A stretch of DNA of 64,000 nt from Oryzisolibacter propanilivorax (GTDB taxonomy: Bacteria; Pseudomonadota; Gammaproteobacteria; Burkholderiales; Burkholderiaceae_C), in NCBI RefSeq assembly GCF_900103645.1, contig NZ_FNHP01000003.1, positions 1 to 64,000 on the forward strand, read 5' to 3'. The position numbers were made by a program, and so were the translations under genes. Shown here in pieces: positions 1-8,800 of this stretch; position 1 is the stretch's first letter; each line of letters begins with the position of its first letter. The notes under the pieces are model-generated. The model was given only the letters and a program-made list of their open reading frames with translations, was not told the DNA's origin and searched no databases.

Positions 1-707
1 TCCTGGGTGAGGTCGCCCGCGGCGATGGCGTCGGCCAGCGCCACGGCGCGCGCCAGCGGGCGGGTGATGGAGCGCACCAGCAGGGCGGACAGGAGAATGC
101 CGGCGCACAGCAGTGCCAGCGTCGCGCCGCCAGCCGCCAGGTAGGCGCGCTGGCGCTGCTGGCGCGCCTGCGCGGCCATGGCGTCGCGCTGCTGCTCCTG
201 CAGGCCGACCAGTTCGCCCAACATGCCGATGTAGGCACTGGTGGTCGGGCGCAGGCGCTGCTGCACCAGCGCCAGCGCGGCCTGGGTATTGCCGGCCTCG
301 CGCTCGCGGAAGATGCCCATGGCCACCTCGCGGAACTGCTCGCGGTTGGCCGCCAGGCGCTGCACCAGGGCGCGCTCCTGCGGTTCGCTGGCGCTGTCTT
401 CGATCTGCTTTTGCAGGCCGTTGATCTGCTGGCTGTTCTGGCGGCTGAGCAGCGCCATCTCCTCGACCAGGTGGCGCTCAGTCGAAGTGGCGCTGACCAG
501 GAAGCGCTCGGTGCTCAGCTCGGTCAGCGACTTCCACTGCATGGTGGTGCCGATACGCGCATCGGCGGCCTCGATGGCCTGGCGCGAGCGGGCGTCGATG
601 TGCTCGACATACACCAGCACCGCCACGCCCAGCGCCAGCATCATGGCCAGCGCCCCCAGCACCACGCCCCACAGCTTGCGCGCCACCGACAGGTTGTTCC
701 AGATCAC
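1..707 (-). CDS. Methyl-accepting chemotaxis protein, N-terminal part (runs off the left edge)
   Basis: This is the first ~235 residues of a transmembrane chemoreceptor that senses a periplasmic signal and passes it to CheA/CheW. The start is a GTG at 707, chosen because AAGGAGA lies 6-7 nt upstream and the protein begins VIWNNLSVARKLW, a usual receptor start. A first membrane helix covers about residues 12-34, a helical periplasmic sensor of four-helix-bundle type about 35-187, a second membrane helix about 188-210, and the HAMP linker begins with RSITRPL near 211. The methylation and signalling domain is outside the window. The ligand cannot be told from the sequence. Confidence 0.85.
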   Translation of the reverse strand, partial: MIWNNLSVARKLWGVVLGALAMMLALGVAVLVYVEHIDARSRQAIEAADARIGTTMQWKSLTELSTERFLVSATSTERHLVEEMALLSRQNSQQINGLQKQIEDSASEPQERALVQRLAANREQFREVAMGIFREREAGNTQAALALVQQRLRPTTSAYIGMLGELVGLQEQQRDAMAAQARQQRQRAYLAAGGATLALLCAGILLSALLVRSITRPLARAVALADAIAAGDLTQ

Positions 708-975
708 TGCAGTCTCCTTGGTTATCGTGCCCGCCAGGCAGGCAGCGGCGGGCGGCTCATTTTTGGAAACAGTTTTTTACCAACCTCCGGCGCAAGCGCG
801 AAATCCGCGGCCAATTCCCGCAGGCAACGCCCGATGGGGGTTGCGCATCAGGCCGAACCGCGACAGTACGGTGGCGGTCCGGCAAGGCACTGTTCGCTGC
901 TGTCAAAGGCGACGCATGGATCGCCATGCCCCCGCCGGGAACATGACGCCCAGTTATGGGCAAAATACCGATGCA

Positions 976-1018
976 ACCCTTTATTTGAAAGGACCTTCAG
1001 CTATTGAAAAAATAGCAT
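976..1018. repeat. Dispersed palindromic repeat, copy 1
   Basis: Short hairpin element in the 406-nt gap between the receptor gene and the J-domain gene. It has arms CCTTT/AAAGG followed by the family hallmark CAGCTATTGAAAAAATAG. The rest of the gap (708-975 and 1019-1113) shows no gene; only this repeat could be supported. Confidence 0.55.
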
Positions 1019-1113
1019 CCGACGGCTGTTTTTCGAGGCCTATCACGGCTGCGACAATCCGTTGATTCGCGGGCAGGCACCCAGCCCCGACAGATTCGGC
1101 CCACGACAAGCCC

Positions 1114-2370
1114 ATGCCTGGCACGCGCCCCACCCTGCACACGCACTACGACAACCTGAAGGTGGCCCGCGATGCGCCGCCGGAGATCATCCGTGCAGCC
1201 TACAAGGTGCTGGCGCAGCGCTGTCATCCAGACAAGTGGGCCGACGCTGGCGAGGCCACGCAGGCCATGCAGACCCTGGGTGAATCGCAGGCGGTGCTGC
1301 TGGACCCGCAGCGGCGTGCCGAGCACGACGCCTGGATCGCGCAGCAGGAGCAGCTGCACCAGGCATGGGCCGCCATCTGGTCCATGCCGACGGTCAAGCC
1401 GTCCAGCCCGGCCGGGGACGCCAGCTCACAGACGGCACCGGCCCGACCGGACGCCGGAAGCGCGCCGGCCGCCGCACCCGCGCCGCCCGATCGCACTGCG
1501 CCAGCCGCCGCCGAAATTCCGGCGCCGCTGCCCACGGCCAGCGCCACGCTGCCCGGGAATGGGCCAGCGCTGCAGCCACCGCCGGCAGCGGACCTGAAGG
1601 GCGACTGCCCTCCGTCCATCGAACCCGCCCGACCCATGGTGCATGCCGGTGGCCCCGCGGCTCCGGTCCCGTCCGCCGTGCTGGCACTTGCCGGTGTGTT
1701 TTTGGCACCGGCAGCACCGGATGACGCGGCGCCATGCGACGGCGCCCCGGCCCGCCCGGAAGATGTGCCCGCGCCCGCTTCTGCCCCAGAGATCCTGCCC
1801 GAACCCGCAGCCGCGCTTCCAGCCCCCGCAGCGTTGACCGCAACCGCACCGTCAGCTCCGACAGTCGCCCCGGTCAACACTGCAGCACCGACGATGGAGC
1901 CTGTCGCCCATTCTCGAATTAGCGCCAGCCCGCCACCGCTGCACGTCTGGCAGCCTGAGGCGCTCATGGCGTCGCGACCGCCACCACCGCCGCCGCAGCC
2001 CGCTTGGCGCCGGCGCGGCTTCCGTCCCGAGGCGGTGCTGGCGCTGCTGGTGGGCCTGATCGTCCTGGGCTCGCAGTGGTTGGGCGGCAGGCCCGAAGCC
2101 GACGCGCCCGCGGCAACGCCCACGCCGCCCCTCGACGTACACGACCTGACCCGCCCGCTGCCGGCGCCGATCCAGGCGGCCGGCTATCCCCAGGTGGCCG
2201 TGGCCCATCCGGATGCGCGCGTCATCGTCGCCAGCCCCGGCTTCGCTGCCTGGCGCCAGCAGCAGGGCCGCACGCGGCAGGCCGAGATCGCGCGCATCCT
2301 GCGCCAGGGCTCGCCCGGTGAGGTCATCGCGTTGCTGCACGAATACAAGCGCCAGCTCAGCGATCCCTGA
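1114..2370 (+). CDS. Membrane-anchored J-domain (DnaJ-like) protein
   Basis: 418 residues. An N-terminal J domain (about residues 10-75) carries the HPD motif at 38-40, the site that stimulates the ATPase of a DnaK-type chaperone. It is followed by a ~220-residue low-complexity linker very rich in Ala and Pro, then a single membrane helix near residues 307-325 and a ~90-residue C-terminal part. The zinc-binding and substrate domains of true DnaJ are missing, so this is a specialised co-chaperone. The topology suggests it recruits DnaK to the inner membrane, but its client is unknown. It stands alone, with an unrelated LysR gene downstream. Confidence 0.75.
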   Translation: MPGTRPTLHTHYDNLKVARDAPPEIIRAAYKVLAQRCHPDKWADAGEATQAMQTLGESQAVLLDPQRRAEHDAWIAQQEQLHQAWAAIWSMPTVKPSSPAGDASSQTAPARPDAGSAPAAAPAPPDRTAPAAAEIPAPLPTASATLPGNGPALQPPPAADLKGDCPPSIEPARPMVHAGGPAAPVPSAVLALAGVFLAPAAPDDAAPCDGAPARPEDVPAPASAPEILPEPAAALPAPAALTATAPSAPTVAPVNTAAPTMEPVAHSRISASPPPLHVWQPEALMASRPPPPPPQPAWRRRGFRPEAVLALLVGLIVLGSQWLGGRPEADAPAATPTPPLDVHDLTRPLPAPIQAAGYPQVAVAHPDARVIVASPGFAAWRQQQGRTRQAEIARILRQGSPGEVIALLHEYKRQLSDP

Positions 2371-2584
2371 GCGGCCTTTGCCGTACCTGCGTCCCGGTCC
2401 CTGTCCGGGTACCGCAAGGCGCGGCCCGCAACCCCTGGTGAACTGGCGAGCCATCGCCACCCGCGATGGCTGCCTGCCGCCATTGGCAGGCAAAACCCAT
2501 CTGGTCGCGATGGCAAAACCGCCCGCGTGCGGCAAAATCGCGCCACCCATCTTTGATCGCGAATCCTTCAGCCAGCCGCCCCGC

Positions 2585-3571
2585 ATGAAATCCGAACGCA
2601 GCTTCGCCCGCCGCATCGACCTCACGTCGCTGCAGCTGTTCGTCGCCGTGTGCGAGACCGGCAGCATCGGCCGCGCGGCGCAGCAGGAGTTCATCGCCGC
2701 CTCGGCCGTCAGCAAGCGCCTGGCCGACCTGGAGGGCGCCATGGGCACGCCGCTGGTGTACCGCCACAGCCGCGGCGTGGCGCCGACGCCGGCCGGCGAG
2801 AGCCTGTTGCACCACGCGCGCAACGTGCTGCTGGGGCTGGAGCGCATGCACGGCGAGCTGTCCGAGTACGCCGGCGGCGTGCGCGGCCATGTGCGCATGC
2901 ACGCCAACATCTCGGCCATCGTGCAGTTCCTGCCCGAGGACCTGGGCGCGTTCGCCCGCGCGCACAGCCAGATCAAGATCGACCTGCACGAGCGCCTGTC
3001 GCCCGAGGTGCTGGCCGCCGTGCACGAAGGCGCGGCCGACCTGGGGCTGTGCCAGGCGCCCGCCGCGGGTCTGGCCGAAGGCCTGCAGTGCCGGCCCTAC
3101 CGCAGCGACGAATTGGTGCTGGTCGTGCCACAGGGCCATGTGCTTCAAGGGCGTGCAGCTATCAAATTTGAAGACATCCTGGACTGCGACATCGTCGGCC
3201 TGCACGCCGGCAGCTCTATCAGCCTGGCGATGCGCGCCGCCGCGGCGCAGGCCGGGCGGCCGCTGCGCCAGCGCATCCAGGTCACCGGCCTGGACGCCAT
3301 GTGCCGCATGATCGACAACGGCCTGGGCGTGGGCCTGCTGCCGGCGCGCGCCTTCGCGCTGATGCAAGGGCTGGGCCGGCTGGCCACGGTGGCGCTGGAC
3401 GAGCCCTGGGCGCGGCGCACGCTGGTGCTGGTGGCGCGCGACTTCGCCGCGCTGCCGGCCAGCGCCCGGCTGCTGGCAGAGCACCTGGCGCCGCAGGCAG
3501 GCGCACCGCCGGAACGGGTGGCTGCGCCTTCGCGGGCGGCGCGCCCGCAGCCCGGCGCCGTCGCTGTCTGA
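2585..3571 (+). CDS. LysR-family transcriptional regulator
   Basis: 328 residues. The N-terminal winged helix-turn-helix (about residues 9-68, containing [10 protein letters not shown]) is typical of LysR DNA-binding domains, followed by a periplasmic-binding-like effector domain. The ATG at 2585 was chosen because the frame upstream does not look like a LysR protein, whereas [19 protein letters not shown] does. It lies 62 nt upstream of leuC in the same direction, but whether it controls leucine genes is not shown. An odd feature: nucleotides 3140-3172, coding for [11 protein letters not shown], match the dispersed repeat found elsewhere in intergenic DNA. Confidence 0.9.
   Translation: MKSERSFARRIDLTSLQLFVAVCETGSIGRAAQQEFIAASAVSKRLADLEGAMGTPLVYRHSRGVAPTPAGESLLHHARNVLLGLERMHGELSEYAGGVRGHVRMHANISAIVQFLPEDLGAFARAHSQIKIDLHERLSPEVLAAVHEGAADLGLCQAPAAGLAEGLQCRPYRSDELVLVVPQGHVLQGRAAIKFEDILDCDIVGLHAGSSISLAMRAAAAQAGRPLRQRIQVTGLDAMCRMIDNGLGVGLLPARAFALMQGLGRLATVALDEPWARRTLVLVARDFAALPASARLLAEHLAPQAGAPPERVAAPSRAARPQPGAVAV
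3140..3172. repeat. Dispersed palindromic repeat, copy 2 (inside a coding region)
   Basis: Within the LysR effector domain the text CAAGGGCGTGCAGCTATCAA followed by ATTTGA matches one half of the intergenic repeat family (CAAGGGC next to GCAGCTATCAA). The frame is kept. Confidence 0.5.
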
Positions 3572-3633
3572 AGCAGACTGCCGCCCGATCCGGCCCTTTC
3601 CCCTCACCATTCCACCCACGAGACGAGACCACC

Positions 3634-5055
3634 ATGGGACGCACCCTGTACGACAAGATCTTCGACGAGCACGTCGTCCACACCGAGGAGGACGGCACCG
3701 CCACCCTCTACATCGACCGCCACCTGGTGCACGAGGTCACCAGCCCACAGGCCTTCGAGGGCCTGCGCGAGGCCGGCCGCAAGGTCTGGCGCACCAGCTC
3801 CATCGTCGCCACCGCCGACCACAACACGCCCACCACCGGCTGGGAGCTGGGCTACGACGGCATCGCCGACCCGATCAGCCGCGAGCAGATCGTCACCCTG
3901 GACAAGAACATCGCCGAGCACGGCGCCGCCGCGTTCTTCCCCTTCATGAGCCGGCGCCAGGGCATCGTGCACGTCATCGGTCCTGAGAACGGCGCCACGC
4001 TGCCCGGCATGACGGTGGTCTGCGGCGACAGCCATACCAGCACGCACGGCGCGTTCGGCGCGCTGGCCCACGGCATCGGCACCTCGGAGGTCGAGCACGT
4101 CATGGCCACCCAGACGCTGCTGGCCAAGAAAGCCAAGAACATGCTGGTGCGCGTGGACGGCAGGACTGCGCCGGGCATCACCGCCAAGGACATCGTGCTG
4201 GCCATCATCGGCAAGATCGGCACCGCCGGCGGCACCGGCTACACCATCGAGTTCGCCGGCCAGGCGATCCGTCAGCTTTCCATGGAAGGGCGCATGACGG
4301 TGTGCAACATGGCCATCGAGGCCGGTGCGCGCGCCGGGCTGGTGGCGGTCGATGACAAGACCATCGACTACCTGCGCGGCCGCCCGATGTCGCCCACCGG
4401 CGTCGAGTGGGACCAGGCGGCGGCCTACTGGAAGACGCTGCACTCCGACCCGGACGCCAAATTCGACGCCGTGGTCGAGCTGCGCGCGGAGGACATCGTG
4501 CCGCAGGTGACCTGGGGCACCAGCCCCGAGATGGTGCTGGGCGTGGACGCGCGCGTGCCGGACCCCGACAAGGAAAAGGACGCCACGAAGCGCGGCGCCA
4601 TGGAACGCGCGCTGACCTACATGAACCTGCAACCCGGCAAGCCGATCCAGGACATCTTCGTGGACAAGGTATTCATCGGCAGCTGCACCAACAGCCGCAT
4701 CGAGGACATGCGCGAGGCCGCCGCGGTGGTGAAAAAACTCGGCCAGAAGGTCGCGAAGAACGTCAAGCAGGCCATGGTCGTGCCCGGCTCGGGCCTGGTC
4801 AAGGAGCAGGCGGAGGCCGAGGGGCTGGACCAGGTGTTCAAGGCCGCGGGCTTCGAGTGGCGCGAGCCCGGCTGCTCGATGTGCCTGGCGATGAACGCCG
4901 ACCGGCTGGAGCCGGGCGAGCGCTGCGCCTCGACCAGCAACCGCAACTTCGAAGGCCGCCAGGGCGCGGGCGGGCGCACGCACCTGGTCAGCCCGGCCAT
5001 GGCCGCGGCCGCCGCCATCCACGGGCACTTCGTGGACATCCGCCAGTTCGCCTGA
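3634..5055 (+). CDS. leuC: 3-isopropylmalate dehydratase, large subunit
   Basis: 473 residues, the normal length of LeuC. With LeuD it isomerises 2-isopropylmalate to 3-isopropylmalate, the second step of leucine synthesis, in the cytoplasm. The three cysteines that bind the 4Fe-4S cluster are present: C351 in [10 protein letters not shown] and C414/C417 in EPGCSMC. The start follows the sequence [15 protein letters not shown] that is standard for the family. It heads a cluster leuC - small lipoprotein - leuD - leuB, all on the plus strand. Confidence 0.98.
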   Translation: MGRTLYDKIFDEHVVHTEEDGTATLYIDRHLVHEVTSPQAFEGLREAGRKVWRTSSIVATADHNTPTTGWELGYDGIADPISREQIVTLDKNIAEHGAAAFFPFMSRRQGIVHVIGPENGATLPGMTVVCGDSHTSTHGAFGALAHGIGTSEVEHVMATQTLLAKKAKNMLVRVDGRTAPGITAKDIVLAIIGKIGTAGGTGYTIEFAGQAIRQLSMEGRMTVCNMAIEAGARAGLVAVDDKTIDYLRGRPMSPTGVEWDQAAAYWKTLHSDPDAKFDAVVELRAEDIVPQVTWGTSPEMVLGVDARVPDPDKEKDATKRGAMERALTYMNLQPGKPIQDIFVDKVFIGSCTNSRIEDMREAAAVVKKLGQKVAKNVKQAMVVPGSGLVKEQAEAEGLDQVFKAAGFEWREPGCSMCLAMNADRLEPGERCASTSNRNFEGRQGAGGRTHLVSPAMAAAAAIHGHFVDIRQFA

Positions 5056-5084
5056 TGACCTCATTCAACCACCGGAGCAGCACC

Positions 5085-5315
5085 ATGACCAAGCCCCTTC
5101 ACCTTGCCCTGCTGTGCGCCGCCCTGGGCGCCGGCCTTGCCGGCTGCAGCACCTGGACCGCCTTCAAGCAGGACGCCCGCGACGTCGGCCAGTCGGCCGG
5201 GCGCGGCGTCGAGCGCGCCGGCCAAGCCACCGGCCGCGGGCTGGAGAAGGCCGGCGAAGCCACCGGCCGCGGCATCGAAAAGGCCGGCGAGAAGATCCAG
5301 GAAATCTCCAAGTAA
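5085..5315 (+). CDS. Small entericidin-like lipoprotein
   Basis: 76 residues. It starts with a signal peptide ending in the lipobox LAGC (Cys about residue 21), so it should be lipidated and anchored in the envelope. The mature part is short and built of repeated units of the type GRG(L/I)EKAGEATG, rich in Gly, Ala, Lys and Glu and probably helical. This resembles entericidin-type lipoproteins. It sits between leuC (29 nt) and leuD (18 nt) and must be cotranscribed with them; GGAG lies 7 nt before the ATG. A role in leucine synthesis is not implied by its sequence. Confidence 0.8.
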   Translation: MTKPLHLALLCAALGAGLAGCSTWTAFKQDARDVGQSAGRGVERAGQATGRGLEKAGEATGRGIEKAGEKIQEISK

Positions 5316-5333
5316 TTCCCGAAGCACAGCGCC

Positions 5334-5987
5334 ATGCAGCAATTCACCCTCCACCGCGGCCTCGTCGCCCCCATGGACCGCGAGAACGTCGACACCGACG
5401 CCATCATCCCCAAGCAGTTCCTGAAGTCGATCAAAAAGACCGGCTTCGGCCCGAACCTGTTCGACGAGTGGCGCTACCTGGACCAGCCGGGCCAGCCCGG
5501 CGTGCCGGAAGACCAGCGCAAGCCCAACCCGGACTTCGTGCTGAACCAGCCGCGTTATGCCGGCGCCAGCATCCTGCTGGCGCGGCAGAACTTCGGCTGC
5601 GGCTCCAGCCGCGAGCACGCCCCCTGGGCGCTGGCGCAGTACGGCTTCCGCGCCATCCTGGCGCCCAGCTTCGCCGACATCTTCTTCAACAACTGCTTCA
5701 AGAACGGCCTGCTGCCCATCGTGCTGCCTGAGGCCACCATCGACCGGCTGTTTGGCGAGGTCTTCGCCTTCCCCGGCTACGAGCTGACCATCGACCTGGA
5801 GCGCCAGGTGGTCGTGCTGCCGCAGGGCGAGGAGATCGCCTTCGACGTGAACCCGTTCCGCAAGTACTGCCTGCTCGGCGGCTACGACGACATCGGCCTG
5901 ACGCTGCGCCACAAGGACCGGATCCAGGCCTTCGAGGCCGAGCGCCTGGCTACCAAGCCCTGGCTGGCGCACACCATGGCGCCCTGA
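5334..5987 (+). CDS. leuD: 3-isopropylmalate dehydratase, small subunit
   Basis: 217 residues, full length for LeuD, the swivel-domain partner of LeuC. Recognisable motifs are [12 protein letters not shown] near the N-terminus and [13 protein letters not shown] (about residues 85-97), the substrate-specificity and interface region of the family. It lies 18 nt after the lipoprotein gene and 78 nt before leuB; the gap to leuB is filled by a copy of the dispersed hairpin repeat. Confidence 0.98.
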   Translation: MQQFTLHRGLVAPMDRENVDTDAIIPKQFLKSIKKTGFGPNLFDEWRYLDQPGQPGVPEDQRKPNPDFVLNQPRYAGASILLARQNFGCGSSREHAPWALAQYGFRAILAPSFADIFFNNCFKNGLLPIVLPEATIDRLFGEVFAFPGYELTIDLERQVVVLPQGEEIAFDVNPFRKYCLLGGYDDIGLTLRHKDRIQAFEAERLATKPWLAHTMAP

Positions 5988-5990
5988 GCG

Positions 5991-6050
5991 CAATTTCAAG
6001 CCAAAACAGCCTCTAGCCCTTTGAATCAAAGGGCCTCCAGCTATCAATAA
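5991..6050. repeat. Dispersed palindromic repeat, copy 3
   Basis: Between leuD and leuB. Arms GCCCTTTGA (6016-6024) and TCAAAGGGC (6026-6034) form a perfect 9-bp hairpin, flanked by CCAAAAC on the left and CCAGCTATCAATAA on the right. It lies just 16 nt before the leuB start and may affect leuB expression within the operon. Confidence 0.7.
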
Positions 6051-6065
6051 GGGAGTAAATCAAGC

Positions 6066-7136
6066 ATGAAGATCGCAGTCTTGCCGGGTGACGGCATCGG
6101 CCCCGAGATCGTCGCCGAGGCCGTCAAGGTGCTGGGCGCGCTGGACCTGCAGTTCGAGATGGAATCCGCCCCGGTGGGCGGCGCCGCCTACGCCGCGGCC
6201 GGCCACCCGCTGCCCGAGTCCACGCTGAAGATCGCGCGCGAAGCCGACGCCATCCTGTTCGGCGCCGTGGGCGACTGGAAATACGACACTTTGGCCCGCG
6301 CACTGCGCCCCGAGCAGGCGATCCTGGGCCTGCGCAAGGCCCTGGGCCTGTTCGCCAACTTCCGCCCGGCGATCTGCTACGAGCAGCTGGTCGATGCCAG
6401 CAGCCTCAAGCCCGAGCTGGTCGCCGGCCTGGACATCCTGATCATCCGCGAGCTGACAGGCGACATCTACTTCGGCCAGCCGCGCGGGCGGCGCACCGCC
6501 GAGGACGGGCACTTCCCCGGCGCCGAGGAAGCCTTCGACACCATGCGCTACTCGCGCCCGGAGATCGAGCGCATCGCCCGCGTGGCGTTCGAGGCGGCGC
6601 GCAAGCGCTCCAAGCGCGTCACCAGCGTGGACAAGGCCAACGTGCTGGAGACCTTCCAGCTGTGGAAGGACGTGGTCACCCAGGTGCACCAGGAATACCC
6701 CGACGTGCAGCTGGACCACATGTACGTGGACAACGCCGCCATGCAACTGGTGAAAGCGCCGAAGTCGTTCGACGTGATCGTCACCGGCAACATGTTCGGC
6801 GACATCCTGTCGGACGAGGCGTCGATGCTGACGGGCTCCATCGGCATGCTGCCCTCGGCGTCGCTGAACGACAAGAAGCAGGGCCTGTACGAGCCCAGCC
6901 ACGGCAGCGCCCCCGACATCGCCGGCAAGGGCGTGGCCAACCCGCTGGCCACCATCCTGTCGGCCGCCATGATGCTGCGCTTCTCGCTGAACCAGCCCGA
7001 GGCGGCCGACCGCATCGAGGCCGCCGTCAAGGCCGTGCTGGCGCAGGGCTTGCGCACGCCGGACATCCACAGCGCCGGCACCACCAAGGTCGGCACGGCG
7101 CAGATGGGCGACGCGGTGGTCAACGCGCTGCGCTGA
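6066..7136 (+). CDS. leuB: 3-isopropylmalate dehydrogenase
   Basis: 356 residues. NAD-dependent oxidative decarboxylation of 3-isopropylmalate to 4-methyl-2-oxopentanoate, the third step of leucine synthesis. The start [15 protein letters not shown] is invariant in the family. The metal/substrate site is visible in [18 protein letters not shown] (about residues 241-258) and the NAD site in [14 protein letters not shown]. It closes the leuCD-leuB group; asd follows after 302 nt. Confidence 0.98.
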   Translation: MKIAVLPGDGIGPEIVAEAVKVLGALDLQFEMESAPVGGAAYAAAGHPLPESTLKIAREADAILFGAVGDWKYDTLARALRPEQAILGLRKALGLFANFRPAICYEQLVDASSLKPELVAGLDILIIRELTGDIYFGQPRGRRTAEDGHFPGAEEAFDTMRYSRPEIERIARVAFEAARKRSKRVTSVDKANVLETFQLWKDVVTQVHQEYPDVQLDHMYVDNAAMQLVKAPKSFDVIVTGNMFGDILSDEASMLTGSIGMLPSASLNDKKQGLYEPSHGSAPDIAGKGVANPLATILSAAMMLRFSLNQPEAADRIEAAVKAVLAQGLRTPDIHSAGTTKVGTAQMGDAVVNALR

Positions 7137-7438
7137 CGGCACGTTGAGCCCGGGGCCGGGTCTTTGTGCCCGGCCGCTGGCTTTCCTTTCCTTAGAATGT
7201 TGCGCATGGCTGCCGCCCGATTCCGCTTCCCTTTCCACCCTGCCCCCGCCGGCCGGGTGCCGGGCGTGCCGTGCCTTCCTCTTCTCTCCGCTTCCACCAA
7301 AACCACGACCATTAAGGGCTGATCCAGCTCCGGCATCGTCGTGCGCCCTCCCTGGCCAGACGAGCCGGGGCCGAAGAAAAGCAGCCGCCGGTCGCGTGAC
7401 CCCTGTTTTTTCACTTCACTTCGAAAAGGGCATTTCCC
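7137..7438. other. leuB-asd intergenic region
   Basis: 302 nt without a gene. It holds the hairpin just after leuB and a TAGAAT (7193-7198) that could be a -10 box for asd, though no good -35 box is seen at the right distance. No riboswitch could be recognised by eye. Confidence 0.4.
7154..7190 (+). terminator. Possible terminator after leuB
   Basis: Seven-base arms GGCCGGG (7154-7160) and CCCGGCC (7169-7175) are followed by a pyrimidine-rich run CTTTCCTTTCC. The T run is interrupted, so efficiency is uncertain. Confidence 0.4.
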
Positions 7439-8551
7439 ATGAGCAAGCAACTGGTAGGCCTCGTCGGCTGGCGCGGCATGGTCGGCTCGGTCCTGATGGA
7501 CCGCATGCAGGCCGAGGGCGACTTCGAGCTGATCGAGCCGGTCTTCTTCTCCACTTCCAACGCTGGCGGCCAGGCCCCGGCCATGGCGCGCACGCACACC
7601 CAGCTGAAGGACGCGAACGACGTCGCCGAGCTGGCGAAGTGCGACATCGTCATCACCTGCCAGGGCGGCGACTACACCAAGGAGGTGTTCCCCAAGCTGC
7701 GCGCCAGCGGCTGGCAGGGCCACTGGATCGACGCCGCCAGCGCGCTGCGCATGGAAGATGACGCGGTCATCGTGCTCGACCCAGTGAACGACGGGCTGAT
7801 CCGCAAGAAGCTGGCCGCCGGCGGCAGGAACTGGATCGGCGGCAACTGCACCAACTCCATCCTGCTGATGGGCCTGGCCGGGCTGTTCAAGGCCGACGTG
7901 GTCGAGTGGGTCAGCTCCATGACCTACCAGGCGGCATCCGGCGGCGGCGCGAACCACATGCGCGAGCTGCTCAAGGGCATGGGCGTGATCCACGGCGCCG
8001 TGCAGGACGCGCTGGCCACGCCGGCGTCGGCCATCCTGGAGATCGACCGCCAGGTCGCCAGCACCATCCGCGAGGACGTGCCGACCGAATTCTTCGGCGC
8101 GCCGCTGGCCGGCGGGCTGATCCCGTGGATCGACTCGCAGCTGGACAACGGCCAGTCCAAGGAAGAGTGGAAGGGCCAGGCCGAGGTCAACAAGATCCTG
8201 GGCACCGGCGCCACCATCCCCGTGGACGGCCTGTGCGTGCGCATCGGCGCCATGCGCTGCCACTCGCTGGCGCTCACCCTCAAGCTCAAGAGCGACCTGC
8301 CGCTGTCCGAGATCGAAGCACTGATCCAGGGCGGCAACCCCTGGGTCAAGTTCGTTGCCAACGAGCGCGCGCTCACCGTGAAGGAATTGACGCCCGCCTC
8401 CATCACCGGTGGCCTGCAGGTCGGCGTGGGCCGCGTGCGCAAGCTGAACATGGGGCCGGAGTACGTCTCGGCCTTCGTCATCGGCGACCAGCTGCTGTGG
8501 GGCGCGGCCGAGCCGCTGCGCCGCATGCTGCGCATCCTGCTGGCGGCCTGA
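7439..8551 (+). CDS. asd: Aspartate-semialdehyde dehydrogenase
   Basis: 370 residues. NADPH-dependent reduction of aspartyl phosphate to aspartate semialdehyde, the branch point to lysine/diaminopimelate, threonine and methionine. The NADP-binding start [19 protein letters not shown] and the active-site cysteine C137 in GGNCTNS identify the proteobacterial (E. coli) type. The order leuB-asd-fimV-truA is conserved in many beta- and gammaproteobacteria. Confidence 0.97.
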   Translation: MSKQLVGLVGWRGMVGSVLMDRMQAEGDFELIEPVFFSTSNAGGQAPAMARTHTQLKDANDVAELAKCDIVITCQGGDYTKEVFPKLRASGWQGHWIDAASALRMEDDAVIVLDPVNDGLIRKKLAAGGRNWIGGNCTNSILLMGLAGLFKADVVEWVSSMTYQAASGGGANHMRELLKGMGVIHGAVQDALATPASAILEIDRQVASTIREDVPTEFFGAPLAGGLIPWIDSQLDNGQSKEEWKGQAEVNKILGTGATIPVDGLCVRIGAMRCHSLALTLKLKSDLPLSEIEALIQGGNPWVKFVANERALTVKELTPASITGGLQVGVGRVRKLNMGPEYVSAFVIGDQLLWGAAEPLRRMLRILLAA

Positions 8552-8560
8552 CGCCCCAGC

Positions 8561-8584
8561 CGCCCGGCGCCACCGCGCCGGGCG
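8561..8584 (+). terminator. Stem-loop after asd
   Basis: Perfect 10-bp hairpin CGCCCGGCGC / GCGCCGGGCG with loop CACC, 10 nt after the asd stop. There is no T run, so it may be an mRNA-end stabiliser rather than an intrinsic terminator. Confidence 0.4.
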
Positions 8585-8663
8585 CAGGCGTTGCCCCAGG
8601 CCAACACGGCAGGGGCTTTTAGGCACCGCAGCGCGGCCCGGGTTAGCCCGGCGCCGCGTCGGC

Positions 8664-8692
8664 TTGTCAGTGCAAACCGTTACTGCTATGGT
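8664..8692 (+). promoter_or_regulatory. Candidate sigma-70 promoter for fimV
   Basis: TTGTCA (8664-8669), 17-nt spacer, TATGGT (8687-8692), about 108 nt before the fimV start and after the asd stem-loop. Confidence 0.45.
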
Positions 8693-8800
8693 GCTTTTGG
8701 CACTTTTTTGCGTCTGCCGCCTCTGGCTGGCGTCACTCCTGCCAGCCTCAATTACAAGACCACGCCAATCCTGGCTTTTCCTACTGCTTCAGTCGCACCC

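Noticed and set aside
241-1065. A 274-codon plus-strand frame at the left edge
   Set aside because: Opposite to the chemoreceptor gene, which has a convincing start, ribosome binding site, membrane helices and HAMP start.
6548-8626. A 692-codon open frame on the minus strand over leuB and asd
   Set aside because: Antisense to two clear genes and it spans their intergenic region; no motifs.
8591-8800. An N-terminal extension of fimV by 70 codons
   Set aside because: It would bury the signal peptide that begins at 8801, and the extension overlaps the candidate promoter.
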